DNA from: Burkholderiales bacterium PBB6
GTDB lineage: Bacteria; Pseudomonadota; Gammaproteobacteria; Burkholderiales; Burkholderiaceae_C
Direction of reading: 5' to 3'
Length of the DNA: 64,000 bases
Assembly (NCBI GenBank): GCA_002255925.1
Contig: NKIH01000007.1
Location: forward strand, 124,001-188,000
Shown here: positions 18,122 to 25,723 of the stretch, piece by piece
Layout of the letters: the number at the start of each line of letters is the position of its first letter
Position numbering within the stretch: the first letter of the stretch is position 1
Made by a program: the position numbers and the translations under genes
The notes under the pieces: generated by a model
The model's input: the letters and a program-made list of their open reading frames with translations, nothing else
What the model was told of the DNA's origin: nothing
The model's database searches: none

Positions 18122-19704
18122 GCCAGCCGCCGCTGCGCCATCTGGTGGTCGTGCTGGGCGACCAGCTCGACCTCGACGCAGCGGCCTTCGACGGCTTTGA
18201 TGCGGCCGTCGATGTGGTGTGGATGGCCGAGGTGGCGGGTGAATCGACCCGCATCACCTCGGGCCAGCCGCGCACCGCGCTGTTCCTCTCGGCCATGCGG
18301 CACTTCGCGCAGGCACTGCGCGCGGCAGGCCGGCCGCTGCACTACCGGCAGCTGGATGACGCCGACAACACCCACACGCTGGCCAGCGAGTTGCAGGCCA
18401 GCCTGGCTGCGCTGAAGCCTGAGGCCATCGTGCTGACGGCGCCGGGTGACTGGCAGGTGTGGCAAAGCATCAAGGCCGTGGCCAAGGCGGCGGAGGTGCC
18501 GGTGGACGTGCGCGACGACCGGCACTTCTACGCCACGGTGCGCGAATTTGCCGCGCATGCCCAGGGCCGCAAGCAACTGCGGCTGGAATACTGGTACCGC
18601 GAGCTGCGACAGCGCCACGGCGTGCTGATGCAGCGCGGGCCCGACGGCGCGGTGAGCAAGTTGCCCGTGGGCGATCAATGGAATTTCGACGCCGACAACC
18701 GCGCCGCCTTTGGCCGCGACGGCCCGGGCCTGCTGACCGCGCCGGTGCGCTTTGCGCCCGACGACATCACCCAGGAAGTGATCCGCGTGGTGCGCGAGCG
18801 CTTCCCCACGCACCCGGGCGATCTGGATGCTTTTGACTGGCCGGTGACGCGCGACGAAGCCCTGCGCGCCTTGAGCGATTTCATCGACCACCGCCTGCCC
18901 TTGTTCGGTCAGTTCCAGGACGCCATCTGGCCGGGTGAGCCGTGGCTCTATCACTCGCGCCTGGCAGCGGCGATGAACCTGAAGCTGCTGAACCCGCGCG
19001 AGGTGGTGAACGCGGCTGAGGCCGCCTTCCACAGCGGCCATGCGCCGCTGCCGGCGGTGGAAGGATTCATCCGCCAGATCCTCGGCTGGCGCGAATACGT
19101 GCGTGGCATCTACTGGACGCAGATGCCGGCTTATGCCGAGCGCAATGCGCTGGAGGCCCACGCCGACCTGCCTGGGTTTTACTGGACCGGCGACACGCCG
19201 ATGGCCTGCCTGAAAGACGCCATCACCCAGACCCTGCAACTGGGTTACGCCCACCACATCCAGCGCCTGATGGTGACCGGCCTGTACGCCTTGCTGCTGG
19301 GCGTGAGGCCGCAGCAGGTGCACGAGTGGTACCTGGGCGTGTACGTGGACGCGGTGGAGTGGGTGGAGTTGCCCAATGTGCTGGGCATGAGCCAGTTCGC
19401 CGATGGCGGGCTGATGGCCAGCAAGCCTTATGCGGCCAGCGGCGCCTACATCGCCCGGCAGAGCCCGCTGTGCAACCAGTGCCGCTTCAAGCCCACGCAG
19501 TCGACGGGCGATGCGGCCTGCCCGTTCACCGTGCTGTACTGGGATTTTGTGGCGCGCCATGAAGACCTGCTGGCGCGCAACCCGCGCACGGTGATGCAGG
19601 TGCGCAACCTGGCGCGCAAGTCAGAGGCCGACCGCGCCGAGGTGGCGGAGAAGGCGCAGGCACTGCGCGAGGGGCGTTGGCCAAAGACCGACCACGCCGC
19701 TTGA
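18118..19704 (+). CDS. phrB: Iron-sulfur bacterial cryptochrome/(6-4) photolyase (FeS-BCP, PhrB-like)
   Basis: This 528-residue flavoprotein belongs to the FeS-BCP (DUF523-like N-terminus, prokaryotic (6-4) photolyase) group, shown by LVVVLGDQL, EVAGESTRITSGQPRTALFLSAMRHFA and RQILGWREYVRGIYW. Four cysteines, C364, C452, C455 and C468, have the same spacings as the [4Fe-4S] ligands C350, C438, C441 and C454 of Agrobacterium PhrB, so a cluster is expected. The family repairs (6-4) photoproducts using FAD and a lumazine antenna. Its start overlaps the stop of the M16 partner gene by 4 nt. A strong hairpin ends the transcript 15 bp downstream. The gene symbol is by analogy with the Agrobacterium enzyme, not with E. 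coli phrB. Confidence 0.93.
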   Translation: MSQPPLRHLVVVLGDQLDLDAAAFDGFDAAVDVVWMAEVAGESTRITSGQPRTALFLSAMRHFAQALRAAGRPLHYRQLDDADNTHTLASELQASLAALKPEAIVLTAPGDWQVWQSIKAVAKAAEVPVDVRDDRHFYATVREFAAHAQGRKQLRLEYWYRELRQRHGVLMQRGPDGAVSKLPVGDQWNFDADNRAAFGRDGPGLLTAPVRFAPDDITQEVIRVVRERFPTHPGDLDAFDWPVTRDEALRALSDFIDHRLPLFGQFQDAIWPGEPWLYHSRLAAAMNLKLLNPREVVNAAEAAFHSGHAPLPAVEGFIRQILGWREYVRGIYWTQMPAYAERNALEAHADLPGFYWTGDTPMACLKDAITQTLQLGYAHHIQRLMVTGLYALLLGVRPQQVHEWYLGVYVDAVEWVELPNVLGMSQFADGGLMASKPYAASGAYIARQSPLCNQCRFKPTQSTGDAACPFTVLYWDFVARHEDLLARNPRTVMQVRNLARKSEADRAEVAEKAQALREGRWPKTDHAA

Positions 19705-19718
19705 GCGCGCCATGAAAA

Positions 19719-19740
19719 ACGCCGGCACGAGGCCGGCGTT
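19719..19740. terminator. Bidirectional terminator between the photolyase cluster and actP
   Basis: A perfect 9-bp stem AACGCCGGC/GCCGGCGTT with a 4-nt loop sits between two convergent genes. AAAA precedes it on the plus strand, giving a U run for the leftward actP transcript. The rightward transcript has only GTT after the stem. Confidence 0.8.
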
Positions 19741-19772
19741 GCACACATCAAACAGGCTCAATCGCCAGAAGA

Positions 19773-21590
19773 TCAGTGGCCTGACGCGCCCGAAGCCCCG
19801 AAGCCGGTCTCGGAGCGCACTTGCTGCGCTTCGAAATCAGCCCGTTCCTTGGCGGCTTGCGGGCTGCGGTCGAGCATCGAGAACAGCCAGATGCCGACGA
19901 AGCCGATGGTCATCGAGAACAGCGCCGGCGAGGTGTACGGGAACCAGGCCGAGCCCTTCGGATAACCCAGCGTCACTTCCCACACCGACGGCGACACCAC
20001 CGTCAGGCCGACCGACGAGATCAGGCCGAGGAAGCCGCCGATGACCGCGCCCTTGGTGGTGCAGTCCTTCCACAGCACGCTCATGAAGAGCACCGGGAAG
20101 TTGGCCGAGGCCGCGATAGCGAAGGCCAGGCTCACCATGAAGGCGATGTTCTGCTTCTCGAACACGATGCCCAGCGTGACGGCCAGTGCGCCCAGGCACA
20201 GCGTGGTGATGCGCGAGACCTTCAGCTCTTTCGCGCTGTCGGCCTTGCCGCCCTTGAACACCGTGGCGTACAGGTCATGCGACACCGCCGAGGCGCCCGA
20301 GAGCGTCAGGCCGGCCACGACCGCCAGGATGGTGGCAAAGGCCACGGCCGAGATGAAGCCGTAGAACACGTCGCCGCCGACCGACTTGGCCACCAGCACC
20401 GCGGCCATGTTGGCCGTGCCCGCGCCGCCCTTGATGACACCCTTGGCGGTGTCGGCGAATTCGGGGTTGGTCAGCACCAGGGTGATGGCACCGAAGCCGA
20501 TGATGAAGATCAGCACGTAGAAGTAGCCGATCCAGGTGGTGGCCCAGAACACGCTCTTGCGGGCTTCCTTGGCATCAGGCACGGTGAAGAAGCGCATCAG
20601 GATGTGCGGCAGGCCGGCCGTGCCGAACATAAGCGCCATGCCGAAGCTGATGGCCGAGATCGGGTCCTTCACGAAGCCGCCCGGGTTCATCAGGGCAGCG
20701 CCCACCTTGGCCGGATCGATCGCCGCCGCCTTCGCAGCTGCAGCAGAGGCCGCAGCCTGCGCCTCCGGCGTGGTGGCCATCGCCGCACTCGCCGCCGCAG
20801 CCGCCATGGCTGCCGCCTTGGCGTTCTCCGCGATCAGCGCCTTCACGGCCACGCCCTTGGCGAACAGCGCCTCGGGCGAGAAGCCGAACTGCGCCATCAC
20901 CATGAAGGCCATGAAGGTCACGCCAGCCAGCAGCAGGCAGGCCTTGATGATCTGCACCCAGGTGGTGGCGGTCATGCCGCCGAAGAGCACGTAGACCATC
21001 ATCAGCGCGCCGACGATGACCACGGCCATCCAGTACTCCAGACCGAACAGCAGCTTGATCAGCTGGCCTGCACCCACCATCTGGGCGATCAGGTAGAAGG
21101 CCACGACGACCAGCGTGCCCGAGGCCGCAAAGGCGCGGATCGGACCCTGCTTGAAGCGGTAACCGGCCACGTCGGCGAAGGTGAACTTGCCCAGGTTGCG
21201 CAGGCGCTCGGCCATCAGGAAGGTGATGACCGGCCAGCCCACCAGGAAGCCGATGGAATAGATCAGGCCGTCATAGCCTGAGGCCATCACGGCAGCGGAA
21301 ATGCCCAGGAAGGACGCGGCCGACATGTAGTCGCCGGCAATCGCCAGGCCGTTCTGGAAGCCGGTGATGCCGCCACCGGCGGTGTAGAAGTCAGCGGCCG
21401 AGCGCGTCTTCGCGGCGGCCCATTTGGTGATCCACAGCGTGCCGGCCACGAAGGCGGCGAACATGCCGATGGCCGTCCAGTTGGTGGCCTGCTTGGCGGC
21501 CTGGCCCACGTCAGCACCCGCCGCGAAGGCTGCACCGGCAGCCAGCAAGGCGGCCACACCGAGCGCGAGTTGCATTGCGCGTTGATTCAT
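19773..21590 (-). CDS. actP: Cation/acetate symporter ActP with Ala-rich insertion
   Basis: This 605-residue sodium:solute symporter has a signal peptide ([17 protein letters not shown]) followed by about 13 membrane segments, as in ActP. It shows [35 protein letters not shown] and [21 protein letters not shown]. It should import acetate and other short monocarboxylates with Na+ or H+. E. coli ActP is 549 residues; the excess here is largely a run of about 40 Ala-rich residues (about 235-275, genomic 20690-20830) in a loop between membrane segments. ATG 21590 has GGAGGT 6 nt upstream and overlaps the DUF485 stop by 1 nt. A GTG directly before it (21593) is less likely. Confidence 0.94.
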   Translation of the reverse strand: MNQRAMQLALGVAALLAAGAAFAAGADVGQAAKQATNWTAIGMFAAFVAGTLWITKWAAAKTRSAADFYTAGGGITGFQNGLAIAGDYMSAASFLGISAAVMASGYDGLIYSIGFLVGWPVITFLMAERLRNLGKFTFADVAGYRFKQGPIRAFAASGTLVVVAFYLIAQMVGAGQLIKLLFGLEYWMAVVIVGALMMVYVLFGGMTATTWVQIIKACLLLAGVTFMAFMVMAQFGFSPEALFAKGVAVKALIAENAKAAAMAAAAASAAMATTPEAQAAASAAAAKAAAIDPAKVGAALMNPGGFVKDPISAISFGMALMFGTAGLPHILMRFFTVPDAKEARKSVFWATTWIGYFYVLIFIIGFGAITLVLTNPEFADTAKGVIKGGAGTANMAAVLVAKSVGGDVFYGFISAVAFATILAVVAGLTLSGASAVSHDLYATVFKGGKADSAKELKVSRITTLCLGALAVTLGIVFEKQNIAFMVSLAFAIAASANFPVLFMSVLWKDCTTKGAVIGGFLGLISSVGLTVVSPSVWEVTLGYPKGSAWFPYTSPALFSMTIGFVGIWLFSMLDRSPQAAKERADFEAQQVRSETGFGASGASGH

Positions 21591-21898
21591 CACTTGACCT
21601 CCTCGGCCAGGATCTGGCGCGTCAACTCGTCGAATTCACTGTTGGCCCGGCGCACATAGATACCGGTGATGACGATGGTGAAGATGATCACGCCCATGCC
21701 GATGGGCACACCGATGGTGGTGACGCCGGCGCCGAGCTTCTGCGAGAGGAACTCCTTGTTGAAGGCGATCAGGGCGATGTAGCCGTAATAGACCACCATC
21801 ATCAGCAGGGTCAGCCACCAGCCGAAGCTGCTGCGCTTGCGCTTGAGCGCCTGGTACTTCGGATTGGCCCGGATGCGGGCGACGACGGGATCGGTCAT
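21590..21898 (-). CDS. DUF485 membrane protein (YjcH-like), partner of ActP
   Basis: This 102-residue protein has two membrane segments ([20 protein letters not shown] and [21 protein letters not shown]) and a basic N-terminus with [11 protein letters not shown], the DUF485/YjcH pattern. DUF485 genes almost always precede actP, as here, with TGATG overlap. The protein probably assists the symporter, but its exact role is not established. ATG 21898 was chosen since the conserved region starts there and upstream sequence is non-coding. A palindrome at 22011-22036 lies in the divergent spacer. Confidence 0.9.
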   Translation of the reverse strand: MTDPVVARIRANPKYQALKRKRSSFGWWLTLLMMVVYYGYIALIAFNKEFLSQKLGAGVTTIGVPIGMGVIIFTIVITGIYVRRANSEFDELTRQILAEEVK

Positions 21899-22010
21899 CT
21901 GTCTTCCTCCTCGTTCTTTGCGGGCTGCATGGTCGATGTCATGCAGGATTGGGGCGGAGTGTGGAAGCCGACCCTGACCGCTTGCTGACCTTTTTTGTGC
22001 AGCGCAGCAG

Positions 22011-22036
22011 CGAGTCTTGACTCTGGACAAGACTCG
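22011..22036. promoter_or_regulatory. Palindromic operator-like site between actP operon and rep
   Basis: CGAGTCTTG and CAAGACTCG form a perfect 9-bp inverted repeat around an 8-bp spacer. Outside it GCAGC/GCTGC extends the symmetry with small bulges (22004-22045). No T tract follows on either strand, so it is more like a protein site than a terminator. It sits 113 bp upstream of the DUF485 start and 83 bp upstream of rep. A -10-like TATGAT for rep lies at 22087-22092. Confidence 0.5.
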
Positions 22037-22118
22037 AATTGCTGCATCGCCACAAATCTGAGCAGGTGCACCCGCCCGCGCTTGGCTATGATCCGCGGCC
22101 TTCTCCTGTGTCAGCCCC

Positions 22119-24206
22119 ATGTCCTCCAGCCCTCCTGTTGCCTCCACCTTGAACCCTGCCCAGATGGAGGCCGTGCATTACCTGAGCGGCCCGTGCCTGG
22201 TGCTGGCGGGCGCGGGCTCAGGGAAAACACGGGTGATTACCCACAAGATCGCTCGGCTTCTGCAGGCGGGCCTGAGCCCCAAGCGCATCGCCGCCATCAC
22301 CTTCACCAACAAGGCCGCGCTGGAAATGCGTGAGCGGGCCCGCTCGCTGGTGGGCCCGAAGGCGGCGAAGGACCTGGCCATCAGCACCTTCCACTCACTC
22401 GGCGTGCGCATGCTGCGCGAGGACGGCGTGAAGCTGGGCCTGAAGGAGCAGTTCTCGATCCTCGACTCGGACGACGTGCTGGGCGTGCTGCGCGACGCGG
22501 GCTCCTGCACCGACAACAAGATCGCTCGCCAATGGCAATGGACGATCAGCCTGTGGAAGAACATGGGCCTGACCAGCGACACCGCGCTGGACGCCGCCAA
22601 GGACGATGACGAACGCGTCGCGGCCAAGGTGATGAAGCTGTACGAGGAACGTCTGGTGGCCTACCAGGCCGTCGACTTCGACGACCTCATCAGCATGCCG
22701 CTGAAGCTGCTGCGCAGCAACGATGAAGCGCGCCAGAAGTGGCAGCGCCAGTTCGGCCATGTGCTGGTCGACGAATACCAGGACACGAACGCCGTGCAGT
22801 ACGAGTTGCTGAAGGCGCTGGTGGACCACGAGGACGAGCATCAGCGCGGCCTGTTCACCGCGGTGGGCGACGACGACCAGAGCATTTACGGCTGGCGCGG
22901 CGCGACCATCGAGAACCTGAAGCGGCTGCCGGAAGAGTTTCCGCGGCTGAAGGTGATTCCGCTGGAGCAGAACTACCGCTCGACCAGCGCCATCCTGCGC
23001 GCCGCCAACGAGGTGATCGCCGGCAATCCGAAGATCTTCGAGAAGAAGCTGTGGAGTGACCTGGGCGAAGGCGAGCCGGTGCGTGTGGCCGAGTGCGACG
23101 GCGAAGAGCACGAGGCCGAGCGTGCCGTGGCACGCATCCAGGCGTTGATGGCGCAGGACGCGCGGCTCAAGCCCAGCGATTTCGCCATCCTCTACCGCAC
23201 CAATTTCCAGGCCCGCCCGTTTGAGCAGAAGCTGCGCGCGGCGCAGATTCCGTACAAGGTGTCCGGCGGCCAGAGCTTCTTCGACAAGGCGGAAATCAAG
23301 GACCTGTGCGCCTGGCTGCGCCTGCTGGTGAACCAGGACGACGACCCGGCGTTCCTGCGCGCGGTGACCACGCCCAAGCGCGGCATCGGCCACACCACGC
23401 TGGGCAAGCTCGGCGAGTTCTCGGGCAAGTGGAAGGTCAGCATGTTCGAGGCGCTGTTCTCCGACACGCTGGCGGCCGCGCTCGGCCCGAAGACCATCGG
23501 CGGGCTGCACGAGTTCGGTCGCTACGTGAACGACATGCAGTACAAGGCGCGCCACACCGTGGGCGCGGAAGACGCCAAGACGATGCTGCTGGGCTGGCTC
23601 AAGGACATCGACTACGAGAAGCACCTCTACGACAGCGAGGACAGCGAGAAGGTGGCCGCGGCCCGGTGGTCGAACGTGATGGACTTCGTCGACTGGGTGG
23701 CCAAGCGCTGCGGCGGTCAGATCGAGCAAGACGGCGGCGCCACTTTCGAGGCCGAGAAGAAGAGCGTGCTGGACGTGGCGCAGACCATCAGCGTGATCCT
23801 CAGCCTGGCCGAGCGCGGCGAGGAGCAGGACCAGGTCACCCTGACCACGTTGCATGCCTCCAAGGGCCTGGAGTGGCCGCATGTGGTGCTGGTGGGCGTG
23901 AACGAGGGCATCCTGCCCTTCAAGAGCGACACCGAGGACATGACGCCCGAGCGCCTGGAGGAAGAGCGCCGCCTGATGTACGTGGGCATCACCCGGGCGC
24001 AGCGCAGCCTGCTGGTCGCCACGCTGCGCCGCCGCAAGAAGGGCCGCGAGACGGTGCAGGGCATCCCGAGCCGCTTCATCAACGAGATGAAGCTGCACGA
24101 GGCGACCAACCGCGAAGACCCGAAAGAGCGGCTCAAGCGCCTGCGGGCCGAATTGGGTGCCAAGGTGGCCGCAGCCGCCGCCAACCCGCCGGCCGAAGCG
24201 CCCTGA
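22119..24206 (+). CDS. rep: ATP-dependent DNA helicase Rep
   Basis: This 695-residue SF1A helicase unwinds DNA 3' to 5' and helps forks pass protein blocks. Motifs in order: LNPAQMEAV (Q motif), AGAGSGKT (Walker A, about 30-37), FTNKAALEM, DEYQDTN (II), GDDDQSIYGWRGA (III), EQNYRS (IV), TLHASKGLEWPHV (V) and EERRLMYVGITRA (VI). Sequence and length fit Rep (673 in E. coli) better than UvrD. It is divergent from DUF485-actP. A second, more divergent family member lies at 34085. Confidence 0.92.
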   Translation: MSSSPPVASTLNPAQMEAVHYLSGPCLVLAGAGSGKTRVITHKIARLLQAGLSPKRIAAITFTNKAALEMRERARSLVGPKAAKDLAISTFHSLGVRMLREDGVKLGLKEQFSILDSDDVLGVLRDAGSCTDNKIARQWQWTISLWKNMGLTSDTALDAAKDDDERVAAKVMKLYEERLVAYQAVDFDDLISMPLKLLRSNDEARQKWQRQFGHVLVDEYQDTNAVQYELLKALVDHEDEHQRGLFTAVGDDDQSIYGWRGATIENLKRLPEEFPRLKVIPLEQNYRSTSAILRAANEVIAGNPKIFEKKLWSDLGEGEPVRVAECDGEEHEAERAVARIQALMAQDARLKPSDFAILYRTNFQARPFEQKLRAAQIPYKVSGGQSFFDKAEIKDLCAWLRLLVNQDDDPAFLRAVTTPKRGIGHTTLGKLGEFSGKWKVSMFEALFSDTLAAALGPKTIGGLHEFGRYVNDMQYKARHTVGAEDAKTMLLGWLKDIDYEKHLYDSEDSEKVAAARWSNVMDFVDWVAKRCGGQIEQDGGATFEAEKKSVLDVAQTISVILSLAERGEEQDQVTLTTLHASKGLEWPHVVLVGVNEGILPFKSDTEDMTPERLEEERRLMYVGITRAQRSLLVATLRRRKKGRETVQGIPSRFINEMKLHEATNREDPKERLKRLRAELGAKVAAAAANPPAEAP

Positions 24207-24300
24207 CCCGCCCGGTGGCGCTGCGCCATCCCCATGTCCGCGGGTGACGGGGCTGCGGCGAAGGTGGACGATGCGCTCTCCCAAACCGGAGGAGACGCTC

Positions 24301-24939
24301 ATGTCCAAGTTGTCTGTGTTGTCGAGTTTGCTGGTGCAGCAGCGCCGCCCCGCCGCGCGCGCGGTGGCCGTGGCCTTGTCGATGGTGGCGCTGGCGCCCA
24401 GTGCGCAGGCGCAAGCTGAGCCCTACCTGGGCCAGATCATGTGTGCGGGGTTCAATTTCACTCCGCGAGGCTGGGCACCACTCAATGGACAGCTGATGTC
24501 CATCCAGCAAAACTCTGCGCTGTTTTCACTGCTGGGCACCTACTTCGGGGGTGACGGCGTGCAAACTTTTGCGCTGCCTGACGCCCGCGGCCGCATGGTG
24601 CTGCACACCGGGCAGGCCCCGGGCCGCAACGCGTACCAACACGCCCAGACTGGCGGCTCGGAAACCACCGTCCTGCAAACCAGCCAGTTGCCCGCCCACG
24701 TGCACTCCGTGGCTCCGCGCGGCAGCAGCGCCGTGGGCACGCTCGGTGAGCCGGGCAACGCCGTGCCGGCCGCCGCCAAGAAGGCCGACACGCGCTACGC
24801 CGCAGGCCCGGGTGACGTGGCGATGAGCAGCACCACCACGGCGCCCACGGGTGGCAACCAGCCCATCGACAAGATGCCGCCCTACCTGGCGATCAATTGC
24901 TTCATTGCCACGCAGGGCGTCTACCCGTCGCGCGACTGA
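24301..24939 (+). CDS. Secreted tail-collar domain protein (microcystin-dependent protein family)
   Basis: This 212-residue protein has a Sec signal peptide ending in PSAQAQA and then a phage tail-collar domain: YLGQIMCAGFNFTPRGWAPLNGQLM, NSALFSLLGTYFGGDGVQTFALPDARGR, and the ending MPPYLAINCFIATQGVYP. Family members in bacteria are called microcystin-dependent or MdpB proteins. Their function in free-standing form is unclear. No phage gene lies nearby, and the signal peptide argues against a virion part. GGAGGAGA lies 6 nt upstream of ATG 24301. It is convergent with livF, only 4 bp apart. Confidence 0.9.
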   Translation: MSKLSVLSSLLVQQRRPAARAVAVALSMVALAPSAQAQAEPYLGQIMCAGFNFTPRGWAPLNGQLMSIQQNSALFSLLGTYFGGDGVQTFALPDARGRMVLHTGQAPGRNAYQHAQTGGSETTVLQTSQLPAHVHSVAPRGSSAVGTLGEPGNAVPAAAKKADTRYAAGPGDVAMSSTTTAPTGGNQPIDKMPPYLAINCFIATQGVYPSRD

Positions 24940-24943
24940 GGGC

Positions 24944-25666
24944 TCAGTGGCCGCCGCCCAGGTAGGCGGCCTTCACGGCCGGGTCGTTGCGCAACTTCTC
25001 GGCCGGGCCGTGCACATTGATGCGGCCGTTTTCCAGCACATAGCCGTAGTCGGCCACGGCCAGGGCGGCGGCGGCGAACTGCTCGACCAGCAGCATCGTC
25101 ACGCCCTCGCCCTTCAGCCGCTCGATGATGCGGAAAACCTCGTCGACCAGGATGGGCGCCAGGCCCATCGACGGCTCGTCGAGCAGCACCACCTCGGGAT
25201 TGAGCATCACGGCGCGGGCCATCGCCAGCATCTGCTGCTCACCGCCCGACAAGGTGCCGGCCAGTTGCAGCCGCCGCTCTTTCAGCCGCGGGAACAACTC
25301 CATCGCGCGTTCCAGATCGCCCGCCACATCGCCCTTGGGGCGTGCGCCGGTGAGCCGCGGAAAGGCGCCGAGCATCAGGTTGTCGGCCACGGTCATCGTG
25401 GCGAACACGCGCCGGCCTTCGGGTGAGTGGGCCAGGCCCAGCTTGGCGACGTGGAAGGATTCGAGGCCGTCGATGCGCTTGCCGTTCAGCGAGATCTCGC
25501 CGCCGGTGGGCGCGATCATGCCGCTGACCGCGCGCATGGTGGTGGTCTTGCCGGCACCGTTGGAGCCGATCAGCGTCACCACCCGGCCCTTGGGCACGTC
25601 CATCGAGATGCCGTGCAGCACCTGCACCTTGCCGTAGCCGGCACTGAGGTTCTTGATCGTGAGCAT
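24944..25666 (-). CDS. livF: Branched-chain amino acid ABC transporter ATPase LivF
   Basis: This 240-residue ABC ATPase of the HAAT family has GSNGAGKTTTMRAVSG (Walker A), LSGGEQQMLAMARAVMLNPEVVLLDEPSMGLAP (signature and Walker B) and a LLVEQ H-loop region. The LivF-type ending YLGGGH is present. It energises import by the LivH/LivM permease together with the LivG domain. It is the last gene of the minus-strand livK-livH-livMG-livF operon, 57 nt after the fusion gene, with AAGGA 8 nt before ATG 25666. Confidence 0.95.
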   Translation of the reverse strand: MLTIKNLSAGYGKVQVLHGISMDVPKGRVVTLIGSNGAGKTTTMRAVSGMIAPTGGEISLNGKRIDGLESFHVAKLGLAHSPEGRRVFATMTVADNLMLGAFPRLTGARPKGDVAGDLERAMELFPRLKERRLQLAGTLSGGEQQMLAMARAVMLNPEVVLLDEPSMGLAPILVDEVFRIIERLKGEGVTMLLVEQFAAAALAVADYGYVLENGRINVHGPAEKLRNDPAVKAAYLGGGH

Positions 25667-25723
25667 GGGTTCAGTCCTTGTTCGAGGAAATCGGCTGGCG
25701 CGAGGCGACGGGCTGGGGGGCCG

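Noticed and set aside
24301-24939. Prophage remnant
   Set aside because: Only one tail-like domain, with a signal peptide and ordinary neighbours; no integrase, capsid or attachment repeats seen.
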